The notes beneath the pieces are model-generated. The model had not been told where the DNA came from. It saw nothing but the letters and a program-made list of their open reading frames with translations, and did not search any database. From Frateuria flava (GTDB taxonomy: Bacteria > Pseudomonadota > Gammaproteobacteria > Xanthomonadales > Rhodanobacteraceae): a stretch of 64,000 bases of DNA. The stretch is from assembly GCF_017837635.1 (NCBI RefSeq), contig NZ_JAGJRS010000022.1, positions 62,001 to 126,000 on the forward strand, read 5' to 3'. The position numbers and the translations under genes were made by a program. Numbering within the stretch: position 1 is the stretch's first letter; every line of letters starts with the position of its first letter. Shown here piece by piece: positions 1-8,696 of the stretch.

Positions 1-112
1 GTGTGGCTGCCTGGTGCCGGAACAGCGGCCACGCCAGCAGGCCGGAGGCGAGCAGGTAGCAGGCGATGGCGAAGATCGAGAGGGCAGGCAACATGGCGTG
101 CAAGTGTGGCAT
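1..112 (-). CDS. Cytochrome c assembly (CcsA/YpjD-like) inner-membrane protein, N-terminal fragment
   Basis: Only the first 37 codons or so are inside the window; the gene continues leftward past base 1. The reverse strand reads MPHLHAMLPALSIFAIAC and stays hydrophobic, like the first membrane helix of CcsA/HemX/YpjD family proteins. Two in-frame ATGs (112 and 94) are possible starts. The call leans on context: in many gammaproteobacteria a ypjD-type gene lies next to ffh in opposite orientation, and ffh is 2.6 kb away here with three extra genes in between. The fragment is too short to prove the family; it could be another membrane protein. Confidence 0.45.
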   Translation of the reverse strand, partial: MPHLHAMLPALSIFAIACYLLASGLLAWPLFRHQAAT

Positions 113-196
113 AGCCCCCGGCCCGGGTGAACGCGGTCGCGACGGGCCGAGGGGACCGCGCCCGAAACCGGGGACCGTGCCGGAAGTCGGGTTGAG

Positions 197-220
197 ATAT
201 TTAGAAAACTATCTAAATAT
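197..220. promoter_or_regulatory. Palindromic operator for the SdpR-like repressor
   Basis: A perfect 9-bp inverted repeat, ATATTTAGA (197-205) and TCTAAATAT (212-220) with a 6-bp spacer, lies 27 bp upstream of the ArsR-type start codon in an AT-rich island. Palindromes of the form TATTTAG-n-CTAAATA are typical ArsR/SdpR binding sites, so autorepression of the repressor and membrane-protein pair is inferred. Confidence 0.6.
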
Positions 221-247
221 ATGCGCCATCGAAGCACGGGCAGATCC

Positions 248-535
248 ATGAAGCAGCAGGAAGTCTTCAAGGCCATGGCCGACCCCACCCGCCGCGCCAT
301 CCTCAAGCGGCTGCAAGGCGGGGCGTTGAGCGCCGGCGAGATCGGCGCGGACTTCGACATCACGCCGGCCTCGCTGTCGCACCATTTCGCGGTGCTCAAG
401 CAGGCCGATCTGGTGCGCACCGAACGGCGCGGCCAGTACATCGTCTATTCGTTGAACAGCACCGTGTTCGAGGACCTCGCCCGGATGCTGATGGATCTGT
501 TCCCCGCCACGCCCAAATCCGGAGGCAAGCGATGA
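248..535 (+). CDS. ArsR-family (SdpR-like) autorepressor
   Basis: A 95-residue winged-helix repressor. It begins MKQQEVFKAMADPTRR, the usual ArsR opening, followed by the helix-turn-helix (DFDITPASLSHHFAVLKQA, about residues 37-55) and a wing ending GQYIVYSLN. No cysteine metal site is seen, which fits the SdpR/YczE branch rather than metal sensors. I chose the ATG at 248 over the upstream ATG at 221 because 221 abuts the operator palindrome and the family alignment starts at MKQQ. The stop overlaps the next gene by 4 bp (ATGA), so the pair is translationally coupled. In Bacillus SdpR represses itself and sdpI, released when SdpI senses toxin; a similar circuit is inferred here. Confidence 0.8.
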   Translation: MKQQEVFKAMADPTRRAILKRLQGGALSAGEIGADFDITPASLSHHFAVLKQADLVRTERRGQYIVYSLNSTVFEDLARMLMDLFPATPKSGGKR

Positions 536-1176
536 AACCCTCACGCACAGTGATCGTGTCGGGCCTGTTCGTGCTGATCGCGGCGGTCGTGGGCTTGTGG
601 GCCTATCCGCGCCTTCCCGCGCTGGTGCCCACGCACTGGGATCTCCATGGCCAGCCCAACCGGTGGACGCCGCGGTTCTGGTCGGCGTTCCTGCCGGCGA
701 TGCTGCTGGTGGGCATCGCGCTGCTTGCGGCGTTGCTGCCGCGGATCGCGCCGCGCCAGTTCGAGTCACCTTCCAGCGTCAGGGTGTTCGACATCGCGAT
801 GCTTGCGACCCAGGCGGCCGTGCTGGTGATCGACCTGTCGATCCTGCTGGGCAGCGCCGGCCATCCGCTGCCGGTCGTACCCATCGCGCTGGTCACGCTG
901 GGCGTGTTGTTCATGGTGATCGGCAATTACATGGGCAAGTTGCGCCGCAATGCCTTCATCGGCATCCGCACGCCCTGGACGCTTTCCAGTGACGTGGTGT
1001 GGGAGCGCACTCATCGCATCGGTGGCTGGGTCGTGCTGCTCGGTGGCCTTGGCGCGGTGATCAGCGCGCTGGCGGGTGCGCCGCACTGGCTGCCGATCGG
1101 CCTGCTCGTCCTGGCGTGCCTGGCGCCGGTTGCCTATTCGTACTGGATCCATCGCAGGCTTGTATCGCGCGATTGA
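532..1176 (+). CDS. SdpI/DUF1648-family integral membrane protein
   Basis: 214 residues with about six hydrophobic segments. The N-terminal DUF1648-like part contains a Pro/Trp-rich loop (LPALVPTHWDLHGQPNRW, residues 28-45) and the C-terminal part carries the SdpI signature with GNYMGKLRRNAFIGIRTPWTL (about residues 131-151). In Bacillus subtilis SdpI protects against the SDP toxin and sequesters SdpR; proteobacterial homologues of the pair are common but mostly uncharacterised. Coupled to the repressor gene by a 4-bp overlap. No toxin gene is seen beside it, so a stress-sensing membrane role is as likely as toxin immunity. Confidence 0.8.
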   Translation: MKPSRTVIVSGLFVLIAAVVGLWAYPRLPALVPTHWDLHGQPNRWTPRFWSAFLPAMLLVGIALLAALLPRIAPRQFESPSSVRVFDIAMLATQAAVLVIDLSILLGSAGHPLPVVPIALVTLGVLFMVIGNYMGKLRRNAFIGIRTPWTLSSDVVWERTHRIGGWVVLLGGLGAVISALAGAPHWLPIGLLVLACLAPVAYSYWIHRRLVSRD

Positions 1177-1220
1177 TCGTCATGCCGCGCTGCGGTGCCT
1201 GTTGCAGAAGGAGATTGCCC

Positions 1221-2603
1221 ATGTTGTTGCGAACCACTGTCCTGGCCGCGCTCGGCTCCGCGGCGCTGCTTTGTTCCGGTCACGCGCTGGCCGAGTCGCC
1301 CTCGGCGGCGTGCGGCATCCGTACGACGGCCATGGCCGAGGCCCTCGGTCACGGCGATTTCGCCAAGGCGGTCGCGGATTTCACTCCGGAGCTGGCGGGC
1401 AAGCTCGATGCCAAGGCGCTCGGGCAGGCCTGGGCCTCACTGCAGTCGCAATCGGGCGCCTACCGCAGCCACGCGACGCCTCTGGTGCGGGCCAATGTCA
1501 TGAGCACCGATCTGGTCTTCGCCAAGGGCACGCAAGTCATGCTGACCCGATGCGACCCGCAGGACCGGATCGAAACCGTGCGTATCATGCCCAAGGCCGT
1601 GGCGGGGTTGCTTTCGCGCGCGGTCAAGCCGCACCCGGAACAGCCGCACGCGCTGGCCGGTGGCGGGCGCGTGCTGCGACTGGACGTGCCCTCGCCGGCG
1701 GGTCCCCTGTTCGGGGCGCTCACGCTGCCGTCCGGCGAGGGGCCGTTCCCGGCGGTCGTGCTGGTGTCCGGTTCGGGCGACAACGACCGCGACGAGCTGA
1801 TTGGCCCCAACCGGCCGTTCAAGGACATCGCCGAAGGCCTGGCTCGCATGGGTATCGCCTCGCTGCGCTATGACAAGCGCAATTTCGACTACAACCAGAC
1901 CTGGGGCGACAAGAGCGGGCGTGTGATCGACTCGGAAGTTACCGACGATGCCGTGACCGCGGCGCGCGTGTTGGCCAAGCAGCCGCACATCGACGCCCGC
2001 CGCGTGTTTGTGGTCGGCCACAGTCTGGGCGCCATGATGGCGCCGCGCATCGGTCGTCGCGATCCGCAACTGGCCGGACTGGTGCTGATGGCCGGGCCGG
2101 CGCGGCACATCCTCGACGCGCTCGAACAGCAGGCGCGGGAGCAGTCGGTTCGCGCCGGTCTGTCGGCCGAGGACGTCCAGAAAAATGTCCAGGCCGTCAT
2201 CGACGAGAAGGCCCTGCTGGCCAAGGTCGGGCCAGATGAAGATGCGCCCGCGGGGAACTTCAACAACGCACCGCAGACCTACTGGCTGAGCTGGCAGCGG
2301 GTCGATCCGGTGGCCGATGCGCGAGCGCTGTCGATACCAATGCTCTTCCTCCAGGGCGCAAGCGATTTCCAGGTGTCGCCCACGCTGGATTTCGGGCGAT
2401 GGAAACAGCTGCTGGGCCAGCGTGACGGCACCGTCTTCCACCTGTATCCGGGCCTGAGCCACCTGTTCATGCCCGCGGGCAAGACCGGCACCATCGCCGA
2501 CTACACGAAGCCGGCGGCGGTCGATCCCAAGGTCATCGCTGACCTGGCGACGTGGATCAAGGCCCAGCCCGCGCGGGAAAAAGCAGCCAACGCGGCACCG
2601 TAA
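1221..2603 (+). CDS. Secreted alpha/beta hydrolase with N-terminal DUF3887-like domain
   Basis: 460 residues. The start at 1221 follows a good Shine-Dalgarno (GAAGGAGA, 1206-1213) and gives a signal peptide ending near SGHALA (residues 19-24). Residues about 30-130 resemble the DUF3887 domain often found ahead of periplasmic hydrolases; residues about 150-450 are an alpha/beta hydrolase with the nucleophile elbow GHSLG, a likely acid in GASDFQVSP and a likely catalytic His in GLSHLF near the C-terminus. A similar architecture is seen in predicted serine esterases or peptidases of the periplasm; the substrate is unknown. The gene lies 44 bp after the SdpI-like gene on the same strand and may be co-transcribed. 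Confidence 0.75.
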   Translation: MLLRTTVLAALGSAALLCSGHALAESPSAACGIRTTAMAEALGHGDFAKAVADFTPELAGKLDAKALGQAWASLQSQSGAYRSHATPLVRANVMSTDLVFAKGTQVMLTRCDPQDRIETVRIMPKAVAGLLSRAVKPHPEQPHALAGGGRVLRLDVPSPAGPLFGALTLPSGEGPFPAVVLVSGSGDNDRDELIGPNRPFKDIAEGLARMGIASLRYDKRNFDYNQTWGDKSGRVIDSEVTDDAVTAARVLAKQPHIDARRVFVVGHSLGAMMAPRIGRRDPQLAGLVLMAGPARHILDALEQQAREQSVRAGLSAEDVQKNVQAVIDEKALLAKVGPDEDAPAGNFNNAPQTYWLSWQRVDPVADARALSIPMLFLQGASDFQVSPTLDFGRWKQLLGQRDGTVFHLYPGLSHLFMPAGKTGTIADYTKPAAVDPKVIADLATWIKAQPAREKAANAAP

Positions 2604-2660
2604 ACCGGGCTTGCGGCGGTCGGCTTGCGCCCGCCGCCGCGAACCGCCCCCCGGGGCGGC

Positions 2661-2666
2661 TATAAT
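2661..2666 (+). promoter_or_regulatory. Consensus -10 box for ffh
   Basis: TATAAT, a perfect sigma70 -10 hexamer, lies 30 bp before the ffh start, directly after a GC palindrome (CCGCCCCCCGGGGCGG, 2644-2659). No good -35 is seen at 16-18 bp, so the promoter is called on the -10 box alone. Confidence 0.5.
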
Positions 2667-2695
2667 CTGGTGTTTCCCTCTGTCGTGCCGATCCC

Positions 2696-4078
2696 ATGTT
2701 CGAGTCGCTCAGCCAACGCCTTTCCGCCACCGTCAACCGCCTGCGCGGTCGCGGTCGGCTGACCGAGGAAAACATCCGCGAGTCCCTGCGCGAGGTGCGC
2801 ATCGCCCTGCTGGAAGCGGACGTCGCGCTGCCGGTGGTGCAGGCGCTGATCGAACGGGTGAAGGTGCGCGCGGTCGGCCAGGAAGTGCTCAAGAGCCTGT
2901 CGCCCGGCCAGGCGCTGGTGAAGGTGGTCAGCGAGGAGCTGACCAAGGTCATGGGGACGGCCAACGCCGAGCTCAGCCTTGCCCAGCAGCCGCCCGCGGT
3001 GGTGCTGATGGCTGGCCTGCAGGGCGCGGGCAAGACCACCACGGTGGCCAAGCTTGCCCGCTTCCTGACCGAGCGCAAGAAAAAGAAGGTGATGGTGGTC
3101 AGCTGCGACGTCTACCGTCCGGCCGCCATCGAGCAGCTGCGCACGCTGGCCGAGCAGGTCGGCGTGAAGTTTTTCCCGTCCGAGGCGGGGCAGAATCCGG
3201 TCGACATCGCCAAGGCCGCGATCGCCGCGGCCCGCCGCGAAGTGGTCGACGTGCTGCTGGTCGACACGGCCGGCCGCCTGCACATCGATGAAGCGATGAT
3301 GGGCGAGATCAAGGCGCTGCATGCCGCGATCACGCCGGTCGAGACGCTGTTCGTGGTCGACTCGATGACCGGCCAGGACGCGGCTACCACCGCCAAGGCG
3401 TTCAGCGAGGCGCTGCCGCTGACCGGCGTGGTGCTGACCAAGACCGACGGCGATGCCCGTGGCGGTGCCGCGCTGTCGGTGCGCTACATCACCGGGCGAC
3501 CGATCAAGTTCCTGGGCGCCGGCGAGAAGACCGATGCGCTGGAACCCTTCCACCCGGACCGGCTTGCCCAGCGCATCCTGGGCATGGGCGATGTGCTCTC
3601 GCTGGTGGAGGAGGTCGAGCGCAAGGTCGACCAGGAAAAGGCGCAGCAGCTTGCCCAGAAGGTAATGAAGGGCAAGCGCTTCGACCTCAACGACATGCGC
3701 GACCAGCTTGAGCAGATGAACAACATGGGCGGTCTGGCCGGCCTGATGGACAAGCTGCCGGGCGTAGCCAACCTGCCCGACAACGTCAAATCGAAGGTCA
3801 ACGACAACGAGATCAAGCGCATGGTCGCGATCATCGGTTCGATGACCAAGAAGGAACGTCGCCATCCCGATCTGCTCAACGGCTCGCGCCGCGCCCGCGT
3901 GGCGCGCGGTTCGGGCACCCAGCCGGCCGACGTCAACCGCCTGCTCAAGCAGTACATGCAGATGGAGAAGATGATGTCCAAGCTCTCCAAGGGCGGCACC
4001 AAGGGCCTTTTGCGGCAGATGCGCGGGGCCATGAAGGGCATGGGCGGGATGGGCGGCGGCTTCCCGCCGATGCGGTGA
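2696..4078 (+). CDS. ffh: Signal recognition particle protein Ffh
   Basis: 460 residues, normal bacterial length. It binds 4.5S RNA and signal sequences of inner-membrane proteins and delivers ribosomes to FtsY. The N domain opens [29 protein letters not shown]; the G domain has the P-loop GLQGAGKTT (about residues 106-114), DTAGRLHID and [14 protein letters not shown]; the C-terminal M domain is methionine-rich and ends in an [15 protein letters not shown] tail. It lies just upstream of rpsP-rimM-trmD-rplS, the usual gammaproteobacterial order, but the 250-bp gap with a repeat and a separate promoter indicates independent expression of that operon. Confidence 0.97.
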   Translation: MFESLSQRLSATVNRLRGRGRLTEENIRESLREVRIALLEADVALPVVQALIERVKVRAVGQEVLKSLSPGQALVKVVSEELTKVMGTANAELSLAQQPPAVVLMAGLQGAGKTTTVAKLARFLTERKKKKVMVVSCDVYRPAAIEQLRTLAEQVGVKFFPSEAGQNPVDIAKAAIAAARREVVDVLLVDTAGRLHIDEAMMGEIKALHAAITPVETLFVVDSMTGQDAATTAKAFSEALPLTGVVLTKTDGDARGGAALSVRYITGRPIKFLGAGEKTDALEPFHPDRLAQRILGMGDVLSLVEEVERKVDQEKAQQLAQKVMKGKRFDLNDMRDQLEQMNNMGGLAGLMDKLPGVANLPDNVKSKVNDNEIKRMVAIIGSMTKKERRHPDLLNGSRRARVARGSGTQPADVNRLLKQYMQMEKMMSKLSKGGTKGLLRQMRGAMKGMGGMGGGFPPMR

Positions 4079-4107
4079 GGCTTGCCTCCGGGCTTGCCAT
4101 CAACGCG

Positions 4108-4188
4108 CGTCATTCCCGCGATGGGGGGGGGCGGTTCGGGCTTCGCGCCTGAGAAGCAAGACGGATTCCCGCTTCGGCGGGAATGACG
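4108..4188. repeat. REP-like inverted repeat (CGTCATTCCCGC family)
   Basis: CGTCATTCCCGCG at 4108-4120 is inverted at 4177-4188 (GCGGGAATGACG). The right half itself forms a perfect hairpin ATTCCCGC-TTCG-GCGGGAAT (4165-4184). A related copy lies at 57188-57282. A run of nine G (4123-4131) follows the left arm. It sits between ffh and rpsP and could act as a weak terminator or mRNA-end structure. Confidence 0.7.
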
Positions 4189-4232
4189 CCCGGCAGGGCG
4201 ACCATCTTTCGGGGGCGCTGCCTTTGCAGGGC

Positions 4233-4260
4233 TTCCCTTTTACCAAAAATCCACTAAAAT
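4233..4260 (+). promoter_or_regulatory. Putative promoter of the rpsP operon
   Basis: TAAAAT at 4255-4260 is a good -10 box, with a weak -35 (TTCCCT, 4233-4238) 16 bp upstream. The expected start of transcription is near 4267, leaving a leader of about 60 nt before rpsP. Supported by sequence match only. Confidence 0.45.
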
Positions 4261-4328
4261 GCCGCGTTTACCGCGCGCGGATCCCGTGCGTGCTGCCGGC
4301 GCGGCCGGCACCTCTGGAGCTTTTACTT

Positions 4329-4586
4329 ATGGTCAAGATTCGTCTTTCGCGCGGTGGCGCCAAGGGCCGCCCGTTCTACCACGTCGTCGTGACCGACCAG
4401 CGCAACAAGCGCGACGGTCGCAGCATCGAGAACGTGGGCTTCTACAACCCGGTCGCCTCCGGCAAGGACAAGCGTCTCGAGCTCAACGTCGAGCGCGTGA
4501 ACGAGTGGGTGGGCAAGGGTGCCCAGCTGACCGACAAGGTCGCCGCCCTGCTCAAGGAAGCCGGCAAGCAGCAGGCTGCTGCCTAA
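4329..4586 (+). CDS. rpsP: 30S ribosomal protein S16
   Basis: 85 residues, beginning [20 protein letters not shown], the S16 signature, with IENVGFYNP and a lysine/alanine-rich tail. It is an assembly protein of the 30S body that binds 16S rRNA. An upstream in-frame ATG at 4224 would add 35 non-homologous residues running through the promoter and is rejected. The first gene of the rpsP-rimM-trmD-rplS operon; rimM starts 2 bp after its stop. Confidence 0.97.
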   Translation: MVKIRLSRGGAKGRPFYHVVVTDQRNKRDGRSIENVGFYNPVASGKDKRLELNVERVNEWVGKGAQLTDKVAALLKEAGKQQAAA

Positions 4587-4588
4587 GC

Positions 4589-5104
4589 ATGGATACAGCC
4601 GGTCGGCGCGTCCTGGTCGGACGCATCGTCGGGCTGTACGGCGTGCAGGGCTGGCTCAAGATCGAATCCTGGACCGAGCCCCGCACGCAGATCTTCAAGT
4701 ACCAGCCCTGGCTGCTCGAAAAGGCGCCGGGCGAGGCGATGGAGGTCGGCGGCATCAACGGACGTCCGCAGGGCAAGGGGCTGATCTGCCAACTGCCCGG
4801 CGTGGACGACCGGGAGGCTGCGGCAGCGCTGGTGGGACTGGATATCCATGTCGCCCGCGAACTGCTGCCGCCGCCGGCCAAGGGCGAGTATTACTGGGTC
4901 GACCTCGAGGGGCTTGAGGTCGTCACCACCGAAGGGGTGTCGCTGGGACGGGTGAGCCACCTGTTCGCCACCGGCGCCAATGACGTGGTGGTGGTGAGGG
5001 ACGGCACGCGCGAGCGGCTGGTGCCCTTCGTCCAGGGGACTTACGTGCGTTCGGTGGACTTGTCCGGCGGGCGCATGGTGGTGGACTGGGATCCGGAGTT
5101 CTAG
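4589..5104 (+). CDS. rimM: 16S rRNA processing factor RimM
   Basis: 171 residues. RimM binds S19 in the 30S head and aids maturation of the 3' domain of 16S rRNA. The N-terminal RimM domain has [18 protein letters not shown] (residues 8-25), and the PRC-barrel half starts near [13 protein letters not shown]. The start at 4589 is the family start, 2 bp after rpsP. The order rpsP-rimM-trmD-rplS is the classic proteobacterial ribosome operon, which supports the call. Confidence 0.95.
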   Translation: MDTAGRRVLVGRIVGLYGVQGWLKIESWTEPRTQIFKYQPWLLEKAPGEAMEVGGINGRPQGKGLICQLPGVDDREAAAALVGLDIHVARELLPPPAKGEYYWVDLEGLEVVTTEGVSLGRVSHLFATGANDVVVVRDGTRERLVPFVQGTYVRSVDLSGGRMVVDWDPEF

Positions 5105-5120
5105 CAAGGCGAGGGATCCG

Positions 5121-5888
5121 ATGCGCATCGATGTCGTCACGCTGTTTCCCGACTTCATGCGCCAGTGCGCCGCCGTCGGTGTAGTGGGTCGCGCGCAGCA
5201 GCGGCAGTTGCTGCAGGTGGAAACCTGGAACCCGCGCGACTACGCCACCGACAATTACCGCACCGTGGACGGCCGCACCTGCGGCGGCGGACCCGGGATG
5301 GTGATGCTGATCGAACCCTTGCGGGCGGCCCTTAAGGCCATGCGCGAGGCGGCGCCGGAACCGGCGCACGTGATTTATCTCAGCCCGCAGGGAGCGCGGC
5401 TGACGCAGGGCAGGGTGGAGGCGCTGGCGACATTGCCGCGCATCGCCTTGCTCTGCGGGCGTTACGAGGGTGTGGATGAACGCCTGCTGGCGCACGAGGT
5501 CGACGAGGAGCTCTCCATCGGCGATTATGTGCTGTCCGGGGGCGAGCTGGGCGCCGCGGTGATCATCGACGCGGTCGGCCGGTTGCAGGAGGGCGCGTTG
5601 AATGACGCGCAATCCGCCGAGCAGGATTCGTTCTCGAACGGACTGCTCGACTGTCCGCACTACGCGAAGCCGGTGCATGACGCACTGGGTGACGTGCCGG
5701 ACGTGCTGCTTTCCGGCGACCACGCGGCGATCCGCCGCTGGCGCCTGAAGCAGTCGCTGGGACGGACCTGGCTGCGAAGGCCCGACCTTTTGGCGCAATG
5801 CGCGCTGGACAAAGCGTCCCGCGCATTGCTGGAAGAATTCCGCCGCGAGCATTCGCGGCACGACGAAGCGGCCGTCAAGCCGCAGTAA
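5121..5888 (+). CDS. trmD: tRNA (guanine-N1-)-methyltransferase TrmD
   Basis: 255 residues, usual length. TrmD uses S-adenosylmethionine to methylate G37 of tRNAs with a G at position 36, preventing +1 frameshifts. Seen: the opening [13 protein letters not shown], the GGGPGMVM loop, [12 protein letters not shown] and the [11 protein letters not shown] knot motif that binds SAM, then a DNA/RNA-contacting C-terminal domain ([20 protein letters not shown]). Third gene of the ribosome operon, 16 bp after rimM. Confidence 0.97.
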   Translation: MRIDVVTLFPDFMRQCAAVGVVGRAQQRQLLQVETWNPRDYATDNYRTVDGRTCGGGPGMVMLIEPLRAALKAMREAAPEPAHVIYLSPQGARLTQGRVEALATLPRIALLCGRYEGVDERLLAHEVDEELSIGDYVLSGGELGAAVIIDAVGRLQEGALNDAQSAEQDSFSNGLLDCPHYAKPVHDALGDVPDVLLSGDHAAIRRWRLKQSLGRTWLRRPDLLAQCALDKASRALLEEFRREHSRHDEAAVKPQ

Positions 5889-5913
5889 TTGCAAATTTCA
5901 ATCAGGTGTTGCC

Positions 5914-6309
5914 ATGAACAAGATCATCGAACAGTTCGAAGCCGAGCAGATCACCCGCCAGCTGCCGGAATTCGGCCCCGGCGACACCGTGGTGGTCAAC
6001 GTCAAGGTGAAGGAAGGCAACCGCGAGCGCGTGCAGGCCTTCGAGGGCATCGTCATCGCCAAGCGCAGCCGCGGCCTGCATTCGGCCTTCACCGTGCGCA
6101 AGATTTCGCACGGCACCGGCGTGGAGCGCGTGTTCCAGGCGCACAGCCCGGCGATCGATTCGGTGCAGGTCAAGCGCAAGGGCAAGGTGCGCGGCGCCAA
6201 GCTGTACTTCCTGCGTGGGCTGGAAGGCAAGGCTGCCCGCATCAAGGAAGACATCGCCGCCGTGTCGGCCGCCAAGGCGGCCGCCAAGGCTGCTGCCGCC
6301 GCCGAGTAA
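5914..6309 (+). CDS. rplS: 50S ribosomal protein L19
   Basis: 131 residues. The core (residues 1-115) matches L19: [26 protein letters not shown], then [11 protein letters not shown]-type sequence ([15 protein letters not shown]) and [19 protein letters not shown]. The last 16 residues or so are an alanine/lysine tail ([13 protein letters not shown]), longer than the E. coli protein and common in high-GC relatives. It contacts 16S rRNA at the subunit interface. Last gene of the operon, followed 21 bp later by a strong terminator. Confidence 0.97.
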   Translation: MNKIIEQFEAEQITRQLPEFGPGDTVVVNVKVKEGNRERVQAFEGIVIAKRSRGLHSAFTVRKISHGTGVERVFQAHSPAIDSVQVKRKGKVRGAKLYFLRGLEGKAARIKEDIAAVSAAKAAAKAAAAAE

Positions 6310-6330
6310 GGGCTGCGTAACGATCCGCGC

Positions 6331-6362
6331 AAAAACCCCGCGGAGCGATCCGCGGGGTTTTT
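6331..6362. terminator. Bidirectional intrinsic terminator after rplS
   Basis: A perfect 14-bp stem, AAAAACCCCGCGGA (6331-6344) and TCCGCGGGGTTTTT (6349-6362), with a GCGA loop. A-run and T-run on opposite flanks let it work on both strands, between rplS and the convergent fimX. Confidence 0.9.
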
Positions 6363-6390
6363 GTTTGCACCGGTGAAAGTCGGGAGCCCT

Positions 6391-6460
6391 GCAGGAGCGC
6401 ACCCTGTGCGCGACCGCCATGCCGCAGCCCATCCGCGTCGCGCACGTGGTGCGCTCCTGC
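6391..6460. repeat. GTAGGAGCGC-family inverted repeat, copy 1
   Basis: GCAGGAGCGCACCCTGTGCG (6391-6410, continuing CGAC) is inverted at 6437-6460 (GTCGCGCACGTGG then TGCGCTCCTGC). Copies with the same core lie at 12051, 17296 and 32295, each in an intergenic space near a gene end. Confidence 0.75.
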
Positions 6461-6479
6461 CGATCAGCCAGTCGCCCTG

Positions 6480-8519
6480 CTACATCAACCGCTGCGGTTC
6501 CTGCAGGAAGTTGCCCTGCACGAAATCCACGCCGCAGGCGAACAGCAGCGAGGTGCTGGTCGCATCCTCGACCCACTCGGCCACGGTCAGTCGCTTCATC
6601 TCGTGCGCCTGCACGCAGATCTCCCCGATCTTCTTCTGGTTCTCGGGATGCTGCGGCAGCTGGTTCATGTAGGTACGGTCGATCTTCAGGTAGTCGGCGT
6701 CGATGTGGGTCAGCAACTGGAACGAATTGAGGCCCGAGCCGAACTGCTCCAGCGCGAAGCGCCCGCCCATCTTCTTCCAGCGGGTGATGAACTCCTGCGC
6801 CGGGCGCAGCAGCGTCACCACCTTGCTCTCGGTCATCTCCAGCACGATCTGGCCCTGGCGCAGCCCGGCGCGCTTGAGCCGGTCCTCCAGCCAGGGCAGG
6901 AACGCGGCGTCCTGCATCGACTGGGCAGTGAGCTTGACGAAGAAGGTCGTCTGCACGCCCTGGCCGTCGCGCGCCTTGAGCATCTCGATCGCACGGTTGA
7001 GTACCCAGCGATCGATCGCCGGGGTCAGGCCGTGCTTTTCGGCGATCGGCATGAAGAAGCCGGGCAGCACCTCGCCCTGCGGGCCGTTCATGCGCAGCAG
7101 GACCTCGGAGTATTCGCCCTCGGCGTCCTGCAGGCTGATCGTGTGCTGGTGGTAGAGCACGAAGTTGTCCTGCTCCAGCGCCTGCTTGAGCAGCTGCAGC
7201 CAGTAACGCTCGCGCTCCTCCTCGGCCTTCTCGCGGGCGGCCGGGTCATGCAGTTCGCTGCGGCCGCCGCCCTGGCTCTGCGCGTTGCGCAGCGCCTGGC
7301 TGGCCTGGTTGAGCAGCAGCTCGGCGTTGGCGTTCTTCTCGCCCAGCAGGCTGCCGCCGATGCTGGCGGTGACCGTGATGGAGCGGGTGCCGGCATCGAA
7401 AATGTCGCTGGCGATGGACTGCAGCACGCCTTCGATCCACTGCTTGATCGCCTCGTCGCTACGCGACTGAAGCATCACGCCGATGGTGTGCTCGGCCAGC
7501 AGGCCGGCCGTGTCGGTCTCGCCCAATAGCGCGCTGATGCGGCCCGCGAACGCCGCCAGCAGCTCGTCGGCCTGGCCCAGGCCGATGCCGGCGACGATGG
7601 TCTGCCAGTTGTCCGGCTCGATCAGCAGCAGGGTCTGGCCCTTCTTGCCCTTGGCCGCGGCGGCCACTGACTCGTCAATGGTCTCCAGCGTGCGGGCGCG
7701 GTTGAACAGGCCGGTGACCGGGTCGCGTTGCAGTTGTTCGATCAGCGCCGGGTCGACCTGCTGACGGCGGAACACGATCTGCAGGCAAGGTTCGCCCTCG
7801 AAGGTGGCGCCAGCGAATTCGACCGTGGCCTTGAAGGTGCTGGCGTCGGCGCGCCGCGCCTGCAGCTCGACCTGGTTGGACGCCTTTTCCTTGCGCGAAT
7901 GGGCGCGCAGGAGTCCCTTGAAGGCTTCGGCATCTGCCGTGCCGATCATGTCCAGCACCGGCAGGCCGAGCAGGTCGTCGAACTCCTCGTAGCCGAAGGT
8001 TTCCAGGTAGGCGCGATTGGCGCGCACGTGCATGCCTTCATGCACGTAGGCGATGGGATCGGTGGAGGAATCGAGCAGGGCGTCGCAGCGGCGCTCGGAC
8101 TCGCGCAGGGCGGCTTCCAGCAGGCGTACCTGGCGGCGCGTGTGCAGCGACTCGAACTCGCGCTGCAGCACCGCGATCAGTTGCTTGGGCTGGGTCCGCA
8201 GCGCGGTGCCGCGCACGCCGCCGGCGAACATTTCGGCCACGCTCTGGGTGTCGAGCTGGTTGACCAGCGCCAGCAGTGCCACGTCGCGGCCGTGCGCGTC
8301 CAGCAGGTGGGCGACCTCGCGCAGCTCCAGGCCGGCAGCCGGGTCGAACAGCACGATGTCCGGCTCCAGCTCGTCCAGTGCCGTCCGCACCTGGTCGGCC
8401 TGGGTCGCCCGCGCCGGGCGTACCGCGATGCCGGCGTTGCGCAGCAGGCTGATGATCTGTTCGGCATCCTCGACGGACTTTTCGACGAAGAGGATCTTGA
8501 TGACGGAGTCTTTTTTCAT
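6480..8519 (-). CDS. fimX: FimX-like degenerate c-di-GMP receptor (REC-PAS-GGDEF-EAL)
   Basis: 679 residues. Order: receiver-like domain (1-125, candidate Asp59 in LFDP), PAS (about 145-255), GGDEF (about 262-420) and EAL (about 435-679). The GGDEF loop is lost (AEHTIG at 342-347) and EAL reads EVL (472-474), with EQFGSG (591-596) replacing the metal-binding DDFG motif, so it should neither make nor cleave c-di-GMP. This matches FimX of Xanthomonas and Pseudomonas, which binds c-di-GMP through an EVL domain and, with PilZ and PilB, drives type IV pilus extension and twitching. No pilus genes are adjacent. It converges on rplS. Other degenerate EAL proteins are possible but the full domain order favours FimX. 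Confidence 0.8.
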   Translation of the reverse strand: MKKDSVIKILFVEKSVEDAEQIISLLRNAGIAVRPARATQADQVRTALDELEPDIVLFDPAAGLELREVAHLLDAHGRDVALLALVNQLDTQSVAEMFAGGVRGTALRTQPKQLIAVLQREFESLHTRRQVRLLEAALRESERRCDALLDSSTDPIAYVHEGMHVRANRAYLETFGYEEFDDLLGLPVLDMIGTADAEAFKGLLRAHSRKEKASNQVELQARRADASTFKATVEFAGATFEGEPCLQIVFRRQQVDPALIEQLQRDPVTGLFNRARTLETIDESVAAAAKGKKGQTLLLIEPDNWQTIVAGIGLGQADELLAAFAGRISALLGETDTAGLLAEHTIGVMLQSRSDEAIKQWIEGVLQSIASDIFDAGTRSITVTASIGGSLLGEKNANAELLLNQASQALRNAQSQGGGRSELHDPAAREKAEEERERYWLQLLKQALEQDNFVLYHQHTISLQDAEGEYSEVLLRMNGPQGEVLPGFFMPIAEKHGLTPAIDRWVLNRAIEMLKARDGQGVQTTFFVKLTAQSMQDAAFLPWLEDRLKRAGLRQGQIVLEMTESKVVTLLRPAQEFITRWKKMGGRFALEQFGSGLNSFQLLTHIDADYLKIDRTYMNQLPQHPENQKKIGEICVQAHEMKRLTVAEWVEDATSTSLLFACGVDFVQGNFLQEPQRLM

Positions 8520-8696
8520 TGAGCCCTGGCGGCTGCCCGTGGATCGGCGGGGTCGCTGGCGCCCCTCGCCGCGACCGGAAGGCGAGCCGGTTCCAGCCGT
8601 TCACCCTCCATCCACGGTTTGTAACGGATTCCCCCCGAGAGCGCCAGCGGCAAGTCACACAAAGGCAACACCCGCCTCATCCGACCCGTCGCATCG

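Noticed and set aside
66-251. 61-codon forward frame at the left edge
   Set aside because: It overlaps the leftward membrane gene start and the operator palindrome and resembles nothing known.
4123-4131. Run of nine G as a phase-variable tract
   Set aside because: It is intergenic inside a repeat, not in a promoter or reading frame, and such runs can be sequencing artefacts.
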